Assembly (NCBI GenBank): GCA_035529435.1
Contig: DATKWS010000264.1
Location: 1-10,973, forward strand
Source of the DNA: DATKWS01 sp035529435
GTDB taxonomy: Bacteria > Krumholzibacteriota > Krumholzibacteriia > Krumholzibacteriales > Krumholzibacteriaceae
Length of the DNA stretch: 10,973 nucleotides
Direction: 5' to 3'
Part shown: in pieces, positions 1-7,461 of the stretch
Layout: each line of letters begins with the position of its first letter
Position numbering within the stretch: position 1 is the stretch's first letter
Position numbers and translations under genes: made by a program
The notes under the pieces: generated by a model
Databases searched by the model: none
Told to the model about the DNA's origin: nothing
Seen by the model: the letters and a program-made list of their open reading frames with translations, nothing else

Positions 1-1082
1 CCTACCTCGATCCTCTGTACGCGGACACGATGGTTCCCGATTACCATCTCCTCGTCCACTCGTGCGGGATCGACGGTGGTGACCAGTCCGTGGGGACCGA
101 TCCGGACGGCTCCCCCGCCGACCTGGGCGCCTTCGGGGGACCGGGCGCCGTCATGGCCGCCCCCGAGTACGTGAAGAACCTGACCGCCGCCGCGGCGGGC
201 GATACCACGATCAGGATCGAGTGGAATCTGTTGCTCCCCGGCGGTCTGGATTACTACGCGGTCTACGGGGACACGAGCGACGGTTTCGTACCGGGCGCGT
301 CAGTGTTCCTGGGAACCGCTTCCACCACACAGGACACGTTCCTCCATCATCCCGTCGTGGGATGCTGGTACTACCGGGTCTCGGTTGTCGGCACGACCGG
401 TTATGGTGGTGGCTATTCCAACCAGGACGCCGCCTGCGTGGCGGGCGCCGACCTCATCGTACCGGCGGTAACGGTTGTCTACCCGAACGGCGGCGAGAGG
501 ATCGGCATCAGTGATACGATCAATATCGAATGGATCGCGACCGACAACCGCACGGTGGATTCGGTCAGCATATACTGCTCGTACGACAACGGCGGGGTGT
601 ACGACCTCATCGCCCATGGAGAGCCGAACGATTCGATCTATGAATGGATCGTCCCCTCGGTGGTCTCCGACTCGTGCCTCGTACGCATTGTTGCGTACGA
701 TCCGGGGCTGCTCACCGGCGATGATACCAGCGACAGCCTGTTCGCACTCAAAGATTACACGGCGGTTGGTGATACCGACGATGAAGAATCCGACGTGCCG
801 CGTTACCTGTACGGCCTCGAACAGAACTATCCCAACCCGTTCAACGGAACGACAACCATTCGGTACTCAATCGCCGAACCGTGCCGCGTCGAGATACTCC
901 TGTTCAACCCGGCCGGCCAGCTCGTCAGGACACTCGAGGCGCGGAACCGGAAAGCGGGAAGGTACGAGGTCCTGTGGAACGGCAAGGACAACACCGGGCG
1001 CGGCGTCACCTCCGGTGTCTACTTCGTGCGGCTGAAAGCCGGCAAGTTCCACGAGACGAGAAAGATCATCTACCTGCGTTGA
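1..1082 (+). CDS. C-terminal part of a secreted surface protein with Fn3-like, PNGGE and type A sorting domains (5' end outside window)
   Basis: The frame is open from base 3, before the first ATG at 30, so the gene starts outside the window and ATG30 is internal. Numbering from that Met, residues 1-41 resemble the end of a right-handed beta-helix/choice-of-anchor protein (the D-P-L-Y-A-D run just before it, then DPDGS.ADLGAFGGPGA). Residues about 45-138 look Fn3-like (W65, YYAVYGD, a WYYRVSVVG strand). Residues 147-240 start with VVYPNGGERI and contain INIEWIA, as in a beta-sandwich module common in surface proteins. Residues 258-350 are a FlgD-like/T9SS type A sorting tail: NYPNPFN at 266-272, WNGKDNTG at 316-323, SGVYF at 328-332, ending KIIYLR. 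This suggests an exported, surface-attached adhesin-like or structural protein. No catalytic motif is visible. An intrinsic terminator lies 50 bases after the stop. The domain calls come from motif reading only. Confidence 0.88.
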   Translation, partial: YLDPLYADTMVPDYHLLVHSCGIDGGDQSVGTDPDGSPADLGAFGGPGAVMAAPEYVKNLTAAAAGDTTIRIEWNLLLPGGLDYYAVYGDTSDGFVPGASVFLGTASTTQDTFLHHPVVGCWYYRVSVVGTTGYGGGYSNQDAACVAGADLIVPAVTVVYPNGGERIGISDTINIEWIATDNRTVDSVSIYCSYDNGGVYDLIAHGEPNDSIYEWIVPSVVSDSCLVRIVAYDPGLLTGDDTSDSLFALKDYTAVGDTDDEESDVPRYLYGLEQNYPNPFNGTTTIRYSIAEPCRVEILLFNPAGQLVRTLEARNRKAGRYEVLWNGKDNTGRGVTSGVYFVRLKAGKFHETRKIIYLR

Positions 1083-1131
1083 TGCGGCGCCGCGGTAATT
1101 TTACCCGGAACCGGATCGGCACATGCCCTTC

Positions 1132-1165
1132 GACCGGCGGTTGCACGGCGCCCGCCGGTCTTTCT
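1132..1165 (+). terminator. Rho-independent terminator of the upstream surface-protein gene
   Basis: A perfect 9-bp inverted repeat (GACCGGCGG at 1132-1140, CCGCCGGTC at 1152-1160) with an 11-base loop is followed by TTTCT. It lies 50 bases after the stop codon at 1080-1082. The U-tract is short, so efficiency is uncertain, but the GC-rich stem is strong. Its position also argues against starting the next gene at the in-frame ATG at 1123, because the terminator would then lie inside the coding region. Confidence 0.7.
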
Positions 1166-1209
1166 GCATATTCATTTCTGCAATGCGGTCCGGGTACGCC
1201 ACTTCTCGG

Positions 1210-1245
1210 TTGCCTCCGCACGCGGTAAACAGCTATGCTGGGTTC
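1210..1245 (+). promoter_or_regulatory. Possible sigma70-type promoter of the transporter-aminotransferase operon
   Basis: TTGCCT (1210-1215) and TATGCT (1234-1239) are separated by 18 bases, each matching the E. coli-type consensus at 4 of 6 positions. Transcription would begin about seven bases past the -10 box, practically on the ATG at 1246, so the mRNA could be leaderless or nearly so. No Shine-Dalgarno sequence is visible before that ATG, which fits. The match is modest and promoter consensus in this lineage is unknown. Confidence 0.3.
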
Positions 1246-2184
1246 ATGTGCGCGCACGAGCACCATACGCAGCACGAACTGAGGGCGGGCAGAACGGTGA
1301 CCTGGTCCGGGATGGCCGTGAACGTCGTCCTGATCGCGATGAAGATATTCGGCGGGATCTTCGGAAGTAGCAAGGCGCTCCTCGCCGATGCCGCACACTC
1401 GGCGTCCGACTTCGTTTCCGACGTGCTCATCCTGATCGGGCTCCATTTCTTCCACAAGGAGGAGGATGCCGAGCATCCGTATGGGCACGGCAAGATCGAG
1501 ACGCTCGCAACGCTGGGGGTGGGGGCCCTGCTGCTCGCCGCCGCAGCTCGAATCGGCATCGAGGCCGCCCTCGTCATCCACCGGGGCGATATCACGGCAC
1601 CGCGCAGCTTCACGATCCTTATCGCCGCGATCTCCATCGTTTCGAAGGAGATCCTGTACCACGCGACGGTGCGTATCGGAAAACGGCTCCGGAGCGAGGC
1701 GGTGATCGCGAACGCGTGGCACCACCGCTCGGACGCCTGGTCGTCCGCGGTGGCGCTCGTCGGCATCTCGCTGGCCGTATACGTTCCGGCGCTCCAGGTG
1801 CTCGATTCGTACGCCGCGCTCCTCGTGTCTTTCTTCATCGTCAAGATCGGCATCGATATAATGGGGGGAGCGATCAGGAAGATCATCGACACCTCGCCGC
1901 CGCATGAATTGATCGAGGAGATACGCGCGGAGATACAGACCGTGTCCGGCGTCAAGGGCTGCCACGATATCACCGGACGGTATTATGCGGACATGATTCG
2001 AATGGAGGCGCACGTCGAGGTCGATCCGGCGCTGTCCGTTCTCGAATCCCACCGCATCGCCGATGAAGTAACGAGCAGGGTCAGGGAGCGATTCGAGGAT
2101 GTCTCGCACATCCTCGTCCATATCGATCCGTACCCGGAGGCCGCGGCATCGGGATCGGCCACGGTTCGACGGGACGAGGTATGA
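1246..2184 (+). CDS. Cation diffusion facilitator (CDF) family divalent metal exporter, probably Zn(II)
   Basis: Inner-membrane metal/proton antiporter of the CDF family, 312 residues, close to the usual 290-320. The ATG at 1246 is preferred over in-frame ATGs at 1123 and 1183 because a terminator sits at 1132-1165 and homology-like sequence begins only here. The N-terminus is His-rich (MCAHEHHTQH). Several membrane segments follow. H51 and D55 in TM2 (LADAAHSASDFVSD) and H159 and D163 in TM5 (NAWHHRSDAW) match the four positions of the intramembrane metal site of E. coli FieF/YiiP. The HPYGHGKIETLATL loop after TM2 is a family signature. The C-terminal roughly 85 residues (GVKGCHDITGRY..., SHILVHIDPY) form the cytoplasmic dimerisation domain. 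A His-Asp/His-Asp site is commonly linked to zinc preference, but other divalent metals remain possible. The stop overlaps the next gene, implying cotranscription and translational coupling. Confidence 0.93.
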   Translation: MCAHEHHTQHELRAGRTVTWSGMAVNVVLIAMKIFGGIFGSSKALLADAAHSASDFVSDVLILIGLHFFHKEEDAEHPYGHGKIETLATLGVGALLLAAAARIGIEAALVIHRGDITAPRSFTILIAAISIVSKEILYHATVRIGKRLRSEAVIANAWHHRSDAWSSAVALVGISLAVYVPALQVLDSYAALLVSFFIVKIGIDIMGGAIRKIIDTSPPHELIEEIRAEIQTVSGVKGCHDITGRYYADMIRMEAHVEVDPALSVLESHRIADEVTSRVRERFEDVSHILVHIDPYPEAAASGSATVRRDEV

Positions 2185-2186
2185 TG
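2176..2186 (+). promoter_or_regulatory. Ribosome binding site and overlapping stop/start of the operon
   Basis: GAGG at 2176-2179 lies inside the last codons of the transporter gene. It is one base from ATG2181 and four bases from ATG2184. The transporter stop TGA (2182-2184) overlaps both candidate starts, giving ATGATG. This is the usual geometry for translational coupling by terminating ribosomes. Spacing slightly favours ATG2184. Confidence 0.5.
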
Positions 2187-3317
2187 AAGGTCGAATTCTA
2201 CAAGCACAACATCGGTGAGGACGAGATCGAGAAGGTCGGGGAGGTGCTCCGTTCGCTCTTCATCACCACGGGGGATGTGGTCAGTGAATTCGAGGAGCGG
2301 CTGGCCGGCTACCTCGGCCTTTCCTACTCGGTGGCCGTTACGAGCTGCACGGCGGCGATGCAGCTCGCGTTGCTCGCGGCGGGGATCGGAGACGGCGACG
2401 AGGTCATCACGACGCCGCTCACCTTTATCGGGACGCCGAACAGCATCCTGATGGCGGGGGCGCTGCCCGTCTTCGCCGATGTCGATCGCGCGACCGGCAA
2501 TATCGATCCGGCCGCGGTGGAGGCCGCCGTCACCGCGCGCACCCGTGCAATACTTCCCGTTCATCTCTACGGGCAGATGTGCGATATGGACGCCCTCCGG
2601 CGGATCGCCGACCGCCACGGCCTCGCCGTCATCGAGGACGCGGCGCATTCACTCGAGGCGGAATATCGCGGCAGAAAGCCGGGCCACGCCGGCGATCACG
2701 CGTGCTTCAGCTTCTATGCCACCAAGAACATCACGTCGGGCGAGGGGGGTGCGATTTCGGTCAAGGACGCCGGAACGCGCGAAAGACTGATGAAGCTGCG
2801 CCTGCACGGCCTATCATCGAGCACGATCGACCGTTACACGAGCCGCTTCTCGCAGTACGACGTCGATCTGTTCGGATGGAAATACAACATGGACAACATT
2901 CACGCCGCGATCCTCGTCGGGCAGCTCGACAAGGTCGACCAGCTGCACGCGCGCCGCGGCGATATTTACCATCGCTACCGGGAGGCCCTCCGCGATGTGG
3001 AGGGGATCAAGCTCCACGCGATGATGCCGGATTCCTCCCACGCCTATCACCTGTTCACCATCCTCGTCGATCCGCGGCGGCGCGACGCGATCATGGAGGA
3101 GCTTCAGAAATGCGGTATCGGCGTGTCCCTGAACTTCCACCCCGTTCACCTTCTGACCTACTACCGTGAGCGATTCGGCCTCGGGACAGGTATGTTCCCC
3201 GTCGCGGAGGAGATCGGCTCCCGCACCATCAGCCTCCCCCTCTACCCCAAACTGACAGAGGCGGAAATCGGGTATGTGACGGAAACGGTCAAAGAGGTCG
3301 TCTCGAGAGCCGGTTGA
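2181..3317 (+). CDS. DegT/DnrJ/EryC1/StrS (ArnB/PseC-like) PLP-dependent nucleotide-sugar aminotransferase
   Basis: Predicted cytoplasmic aminotransferase that converts a 4-keto nucleotide sugar to a 4-amino sugar, normally with glutamate as donor. At 378 residues it is full length for the family. Signatures: FITTG (27-31), DEVITTPLTFIGTPNSI (73-89), IEDAAHS with D153 expected to contact the pyridine nitrogen, and FSFYATKNITSGEGG with K182 as the PLP lysine. Next come KYNMDNIHAAI (234-244), HAYHLF (287-292), and a C-terminal GIGVSLNFHPVH...YYRERF stretch closely resembling ArnB. The first ATG overlaps the transporter stop (ATGA). A GAGG at 2176-2179 is better spaced for the second ATG at 2184, which would remove one residue. 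Likely pathways are lipid A, O-antigen or other surface-glycan modification. No other sugar genes are nearby, so the substrate cannot be assigned. It is the second gene of a two-gene operon. Confidence 0.93.
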   Translation: MMKVEFYKHNIGEDEIEKVGEVLRSLFITTGDVVSEFEERLAGYLGLSYSVAVTSCTAAMQLALLAAGIGDGDEVITTPLTFIGTPNSILMAGALPVFADVDRATGNIDPAAVEAAVTARTRAILPVHLYGQMCDMDALRRIADRHGLAVIEDAAHSLEAEYRGRKPGHAGDHACFSFYATKNITSGEGGAISVKDAGTRERLMKLRLHGLSSSTIDRYTSRFSQYDVDLFGWKYNMDNIHAAILVGQLDKVDQLHARRGDIYHRYREALRDVEGIKLHAMMPDSSHAYHLFTILVDPRRRDAIMEELQKCGIGVSLNFHPVHLLTYYRERFGLGTGMFPVAEEIGSRTISLPLYPKLTEAEIGYVTETVKEVVSRAG

Positions 3318-3352
3318 GAATAATCACCGCGCCCCACCGCACCGCCGCGCGA

Positions 3353-3369
3353 CCCCGGCGTTCCCGGGG
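3353..3369. terminator. GC-rich hairpin between convergent genes, possible weak bidirectional terminator
   Basis: CCCCGG (3353-3358) and CCGGGG (3364-3369) form a perfect 6-bp stem with a 5-base loop in the 82-base gap between the aminotransferase stop and the protease stop. No T-run follows on either strand, so it does not meet the intrinsic terminator pattern. It may act with Rho or only stabilise 3' ends. Confidence 0.3.
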
Positions 3370-3399
3370 ACGTCGATCCCGATCCACACCGCCGCGCGC

Positions 3400-6300
3400 T
3401 CAGCGGACGACGACGAACTTCCCGTCCACCCCATCCCTGCCGCGCGCTCCAATCGCCGTCAACCGGTAAAAATAAACGCCGCTCGAGAGCGGATTTCCGT
3501 GGTTGTCCTTCCCGTCCCAGACGGACTCGTTGCAGTTCCTGCCGCCGGACGGGCACCGTATCGTCCGCAGCAGCGCGCCGGTCACCGCGTATATCCTGAT
3601 CGTCACCTCCCGCGCCGGCTGCGAGAGAACATACCTGAAACAGGTCCCATCCCGGCACGGATTGGGATAGTTGGAGACGTCCCGCAGGATCAGCGTCGAT
3701 TCGACGACGAACGTCACCGCGGCCTCCGCCGTATTCAGGTCACAACCGCAATCAGCCGCGCGGACGCGGAACGTATAGACGTCGTCGGCGAGGGAGACCG
3801 GATGGTACCGCACGGTGACGGAGGGAGAACCGATGCCGCCGTGCTCGATCTCGCAATCCTCGATCGCCGCCCCGTTCAACACAACGCGCAGCTCGTCGAT
3901 GTCGATCCCGCTTTCCGTGTCACTCAAAACGGCCGTGATCTCGGGGCTCTGCGAGGTGAATCCCACGTTCGTGAACTCGGTGCCGACCTTTATTCCGTCG
4001 ACGAACAGCACAACGACCGGCGGCACGGTATCCCCCGGTGTACAGGGCGGGCGGACCGTCAGCGTATCGAAGTCGGTATTGTTCCACTCGCACGATTCCA
4101 TGATCAGCCCCCCGGGATCGACCCGCACGTAGACCGGGTACGAACCGATCCCGGGCACCGGGTCCCAGATGACGCTCGCCGTCGCATGCCCGCCCGCCTG
4201 CAACGCGGGCAGCGTCACATCGCCGAGCGCAATCGCGCCGATGCTGTCGGGATGGCCGTGTGTGAAGCCGACCATCGCGCCGGCGGCCTCCGCGCGGCCC
4301 GCGTTGAACACGATCGCCTCCAGTGTATCCGGCCGACCCGCCCCGGGGTACAGCGGACGAAACTTGATATCCCCGACGAGCAGATCCGGCCGGGTCTCGA
4401 ATCCCATCTCGAGTGCGGGATCACCGAACAGGATCAGCATCGCCGCCTGGTCCCAGTAGACGTACGGCATCGCAAGGTACCGCACCTTCGCCTGGAAGGC
4501 GGCTGATCCGAAAATGTGATTTCCCTCGAACAGGAGACCGCCGTAGAGAAATTCCGAGAGCAGGGCGGCATGCGGGGCGTAGGAGAGCCCACTGAACGCC
4601 CAGCATGCGGCGGCGCCCCGAAGGGGGGCGCGGGCGAATTCCTCCGCCATCACGTATGCATATCTCTCCTCGGGATAATCGAACCAGCCGTTCTTGCAGG
4701 TGTTCATCACGACCACGGGATACCGGCCTTCGTTGTTCAACGCATAAACGTCCTGCGAGATGAAAAACTCCTCGTGCGCCCACCGGTCGTTCGATCCATG
4801 ACCGACGTAGGCACAGAAGGAACACCCCTCATCGATAGCGTCTACGATCATCTGCCGGCATTTCTGGTAGTACCTTCCGTAATATATCTTGACCGTGTCG
4901 AATCCCGCGGGGGAGAAGTACCGGCTCGCGAGACTATCGCAGATCGCGGGGAAATCGCCGGCGTCATCGGGATTATCGGCGATCAGCACCGCGGTCTTTC
5001 GCCATGCCCCGGCGCCCGTCTCCGTTTCGTAGGCGATCACCTTCCCGACGTAATCGGCGACGTCGCTCTCGTTCCTCGCCGTGATCCGTCCGATCATGAG
5101 GTCCGGGAACATGTCCTCCCCCGCGACGCATCCGAACCAGTCATCGCTCGATGTTTCCCTGTCATCGGTCTGGGCGGTGAAGAGATGGGTGGGGACGAGA
5201 TTCGCTACGCCGTCCGAGAGATATCCCCGGTAATCACAGCTCGCGTCACCGACAAGCAGGAGGTAGGCCGGAGAGGGCCTGCGCCAGTTGTGGTAGGCAT
5301 ACGACACGAAATCCCTGATTGCGCCGGGATCGAAATTGCCGTAATTGAATTCATCATACACGTCGTCGACCGTGACGACGGTCGCGGCGAGCCCCTCATT
5401 GCGGCGGTACGTCACGAGCTCCCGCACGGCATCGATGAGCAGGGGATGTGTTATTACGATATAATCGGCTTGATGCGCGGGAGAGAGCAGGTTCGACGAT
5501 ACTTCCCGGACGATCTCGACCGGTGTCCTGCACGCACCCGCGGCAACGGCGAGGTACTCGCCCCCGTCGAGCGTATCCTCGAACGCGAGTATCCATCCTT
5601 CCCCCCCATCGCGGACGGCATGACCGACCATTCGTTCCCCGTGCCGGGGATTGGTGATACGGAACAGCTCGATATCGCTTTGGGGAAAGCCGGTCACCTC
5701 GAACTGGTTGGGTCCGGAACCTGAATCCGTGAACCGAAGTTCGCCGTCCCGGGACTTGCAGGCACGGCGATACACGACTTCCACGCGGTTGAACAGTACC
5801 TGGTCGAACGGATCGGCGGAAGGGCAGTCGGCGTAGAGACGGTTTGCGTCGCGGCTGATGTACCGCGAGGGCACGGTGAAGCTCGTCACATACTTTGCAA
5901 TGCCGTGCCACGTGCAATCGGCGCCGAGGTAGCGGTTGAACGTGAGCTCCACCCGGTGCGCCGCCTCCGTGTAGCCGTACATGCCCACCGTGACCTCGGC
6001 ATCGTAGGTGCCCGATGCGGCATCCGGAATATCGAGCAGATACTCACCGGTGCCCGGCGCGATCAGTTTTTCCCAGTACCAGTGATCCTCGCCTTCTCCT
6101 CCGGGCAGGGCGGCGTAGTATTGCCTGTTCTCCTCGAAGTGCAGCGTATCGATGAACGAAGCGGGAACCGGAAACGAATCACCCGGGCAACAATCGACGC
6201 CCACCATCCGCAAACCGGCCTGCGAGCCCCACGAGAGCCAGTACATGTTGATCCGCGAGAACGGGCCCGTGTTCCCCCGCCCGAAAAAATAAACCGCATC

Positions 6301-7299
6301 CCCCGGATCGAACCGCCCGTCCCCCTCACCGGAAACATACACGGCCGTTTCCGCTCCCCCCTCGTACAACGTGATCGTGGTCGGATCAACGCCGTACAGA
6401 TCGGCTCCCGCATCGATGAGATTCTGGTAATCTATCCTGTAGATGCCGTCCTCCTCGATCGATACCTTGTACGGATTGCCCGCGAGGTACGCGCGGTCAC
6501 CGCCGTCGACCGCAAGATGATCGCCCGGGCGGCCGGATGCCGCGATCCCGGGATGGTAGTTGAGAATCACGTTTTGGTATATCGTCTCGAACGGCCGCTC
6601 GTTCGATGCCTGCCGACGTGCACTTCCTTCATCGTGTGCGAACGTCCCGCCGACGAGCTCGACCCTCACTCGAATCCTGCGGTGAACCCGTACCTCGTTG
6701 CGGCCCGGATTGAACTGGACGGGTAGAATCCGGAGCTGCACCACCCTGACATCCCTGAGATACCCATACGAACCGATTTCGACGGGACTTGCGGGATAGA
6801 ACCGGTCGGAGGAGTAGAGCCGGGCATCGAGGCATGCCTCCCGCCCGATGTATGATCCGCTTTCCTTGACGGTGGGCCTCGGCGCGGGCTGAACGGTGAC
6901 ACCCGATCGGGTTTCGAAATCGCTTTCCAGACCAACCAGCCTGATCGAGCCGCCCTCCGGAACGGCAAGGTAGTATCCCTTGGCGGGCAACAGCGGTTCC
7001 CCGGGGCGACCGACGGCGCCGTACCCCGGTATATGAGCGGCATGAAACAACCGCCCATTCTCCCGCAATTCCCGCAACGTACATTCAGGTATCGAGATAC
7101 GGAGCTCGATTGCCGTCCCATCGGCATCCTCAGGTGTTTCGATCAGTACATCATGAACGGGAGCGCGTACGGTTGCAGGCGTGGTCGGCGATGAATCCCG
7201 AGCCCACGCATCGACAACCGCCTGCGGTGCCATGCAGAGGAAAAGGGTAATGGCAACGGGGAGGGTGAAACGTATGGAGCGTGCATCTCGCATCTTCAT
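3400..7299 (-). CDS. Secreted gingipain-type cysteine protease (peptidase family C25) with CARDB-like and sorting domains
   Basis: Predicted exported cysteine endopeptidase, 1299 residues. An N-terminal signal peptide (basic MKMRDARSIR, hydrophobic core about 11-32, AWA) precedes a long N-terminal region (about 40-600). That region includes GIYRIDYQNLIDAG and GEGDGRFDPGDAVYFFGRG (285-342), typical of large C25/PorU-like proteins. The C25 domain spans about 611-965: LLLVGDASCDYRGY, then YVGHGSNDRW with catalytic H834, then VVVMNTCKNGWFD with nucleophile C868, ending ILFGDPALEM. The CxNGxF context is more gingipain-like than PorU-like. Residues about 968-1083 resemble a CARDB/adhesion beta-sandwich, followed by another beta-domain (1090-1200). 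Residues 1205-1299 are a FlgD-like sorting tail with WDGKDNHG and SSGVYF, ending KFVVVR, but with two Cys pairs (1215/1220, 1249/1256) in place of the usual NPFN context. No good Shine-Dalgarno precedes ATG7299, and ATG7293 is an alternative. Cleavage specificity cannot be read from sequence. Confidence 0.92.
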   Translation of the reverse strand: MKMRDARSIRFTLPVAITLFLCMAPQAVVDAWARDSSPTTPATVRAPVHDVLIETPEDADGTAIELRISIPECTLRELRENGRLFHAAHIPGYGAVGRPGEPLLPAKGYYLAVPEGGSIRLVGLESDFETRSGVTVQPAPRPTVKESGSYIGREACLDARLYSSDRFYPASPVEIGSYGYLRDVRVVQLRILPVQFNPGRNEVRVHRRIRVRVELVGGTFAHDEGSARRQASNERPFETIYQNVILNYHPGIAASGRPGDHLAVDGGDRAYLAGNPYKVSIEEDGIYRIDYQNLIDAGADLYGVDPTTITLYEGGAETAVYVSGEGDGRFDPGDAVYFFGRGNTGPFSRINMYWLSWGSQAGLRMVGVDCCPGDSFPVPASFIDTLHFEENRQYYAALPGGEGEDHWYWEKLIAPGTGEYLLDIPDAASGTYDAEVTVGMYGYTEAAHRVELTFNRYLGADCTWHGIAKYVTSFTVPSRYISRDANRLYADCPSADPFDQVLFNRVEVVYRRACKSRDGELRFTDSGSGPNQFEVTGFPQSDIELFRITNPRHGERMVGHAVRDGGEGWILAFEDTLDGGEYLAVAAGACRTPVEIVREVSSNLLSPAHQADYIVITHPLLIDAVRELVTYRRNEGLAATVVTVDDVYDEFNYGNFDPGAIRDFVSYAYHNWRRPSPAYLLLVGDASCDYRGYLSDGVANLVPTHLFTAQTDDRETSSDDWFGCVAGEDMFPDLMIGRITARNESDVADYVGKVIAYETETGAGAWRKTAVLIADNPDDAGDFPAICDSLASRYFSPAGFDTVKIYYGRYYQKCRQMIVDAIDEGCSFCAYVGHGSNDRWAHEEFFISQDVYALNNEGRYPVVVMNTCKNGWFDYPEERYAYVMAEEFARAPLRGAAACWAFSGLSYAPHAALLSEFLYGGLLFEGNHIFGSAAFQAKVRYLAMPYVYWDQAAMLILFGDPALEMGFETRPDLLVGDIKFRPLYPGAGRPDTLEAIVFNAGRAEAAGAMVGFTHGHPDSIGAIALGDVTLPALQAGGHATASVIWDPVPGIGSYPVYVRVDPGGLIMESCEWNNTDFDTLTVRPPCTPGDTVPPVVVLFVDGIKVGTEFTNVGFTSQSPEITAVLSDTESGIDIDELRVVLNGAAIEDCEIEHGGIGSPSVTVRYHPVSLADDVYTFRVRAADCGCDLNTAEAAVTFVVESTLILRDVSNYPNPCRDGTCFRYVLSQPAREVTIRIYAVTGALLRTIRCPSGGRNCNESVWDGKDNHGNPLSSGVYFYRLTAIGARGRDGVDGKFVVVR

Positions 7300-7324
7300 G
7301 CCGGAGACATACCGCCGCGGATCA

Positions 7325-7343
7325 CGGATGATGCCGCCATCCG
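7325..7343 (-). other. Small hairpin in the protease mRNA leader
   Basis: CGGATG (7325-7330) pairs with CATCCG (7338-7343) across a 7-base loop, 26 to 44 bases upstream of the protease ATG. A 6-bp stem could occur by chance. No known riboswitch or attenuator pattern is recognisable. Confidence 0.2.
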
Positions 7344-7406
7344 GAACCCACGATCATCACAACTTCGAAACGTTGGAAATTTTATAACTCTCCGCTTATT
7401 CAAGAA

Positions 7407-7443
7407 TTTACATTCAGTGTAATCTTATGATATAATAGTACAG
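7407..7443 (+). promoter_or_regulatory. Strong sigma70-like promoter of the unassigned secreted-enzyme gene
   Basis: TTTACA (7407-7412, 5 of 6 consensus positions) and a perfect TATAAT (7431-7436) are separated by 18 bases. Transcription would start near 7443, leaving a leader of about 126 bases before the GTG at 7569. It sits in the only AT-rich stretch of the window, between two divergent genes. Confidence 0.55.
7408..7422. promoter_or_regulatory. Dyad TTACA-N5-TGTAA over the plus-strand -35 box (candidate operator)
   Basis: A perfect 5-bp inverted repeat with a 5-base centre (TTCAG) overlaps the TTTACA -35 element at 7407-7412. A bound dimeric regulator would block that promoter. No regulator gene lies in the window, and arms this short arise by chance in AT-rich DNA. 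Confidence 0.3.
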
Positions 7444-7460
7444 TATCTTGATAATTTCAA
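7425..7460 (-). promoter_or_regulatory. Sigma70-like promoter of the protease gene, sharing its -10 region with the opposite promoter
   Basis: Read on the minus strand, TTGAAA (7460-7455, 5 of 6) and TATTAT (7437-7432, 5 of 6) have the optimal 17-base spacing. Start would be near 7425, giving a leader of about 126 bases. The -10 box covers five of the six bases of the plus-strand TATAAT, so the two promoters cannot be open in both directions at once. Confidence 0.5.
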
Positions 7461-7461
7461 G
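7447..7461. promoter_or_regulatory. Dyad CTTGA-N5-TCAAG over the minus-strand -35 box (candidate operator)
   Basis: A perfect 5-bp inverted repeat with a 5-base centre (TAATT) overlaps the TTGAAA -35 element at 7455-7460 and lies just past the predicted plus-strand start site. It has the same 5-5-5 geometry as the dyad at 7408-7422 but different arm sequences. The octamer TTCAAGAA occurs both at its right arm (7456-7463) and at 7399-7406, 57 bases apart. Confidence 0.3.

Noticed and set aside
1083..1106. Palindrome GCGGCGCCGC and GGTAATTTTACC just after the first stop as a terminator
   Set aside because: Both leave too small a loop for a stable stem; the hairpin at 1132-1165 is far better.
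1123..1245. N-terminal extension of the transporter from ATG1123
   Set aside because: The stretch contains an intrinsic terminator and encodes sequence unlike CDF N-termini; the family-like sequence begins at ATG1246.
1066..2121. Long minus-strand frame opposite the transporter
   Set aside because: Composition is Arg/Asp/His-rich low-information sequence typical of an antisense frame in high-GC DNA, and the plus strand encodes a clear CDF transporter.
4516..5724. 402-codon plus-strand frame opposite the protease
   Set aside because: It lies wholly inside the C25 domain coding region on the other strand, has no ribosome binding site or recognisable motif, and its composition mirrors the complementary codons.
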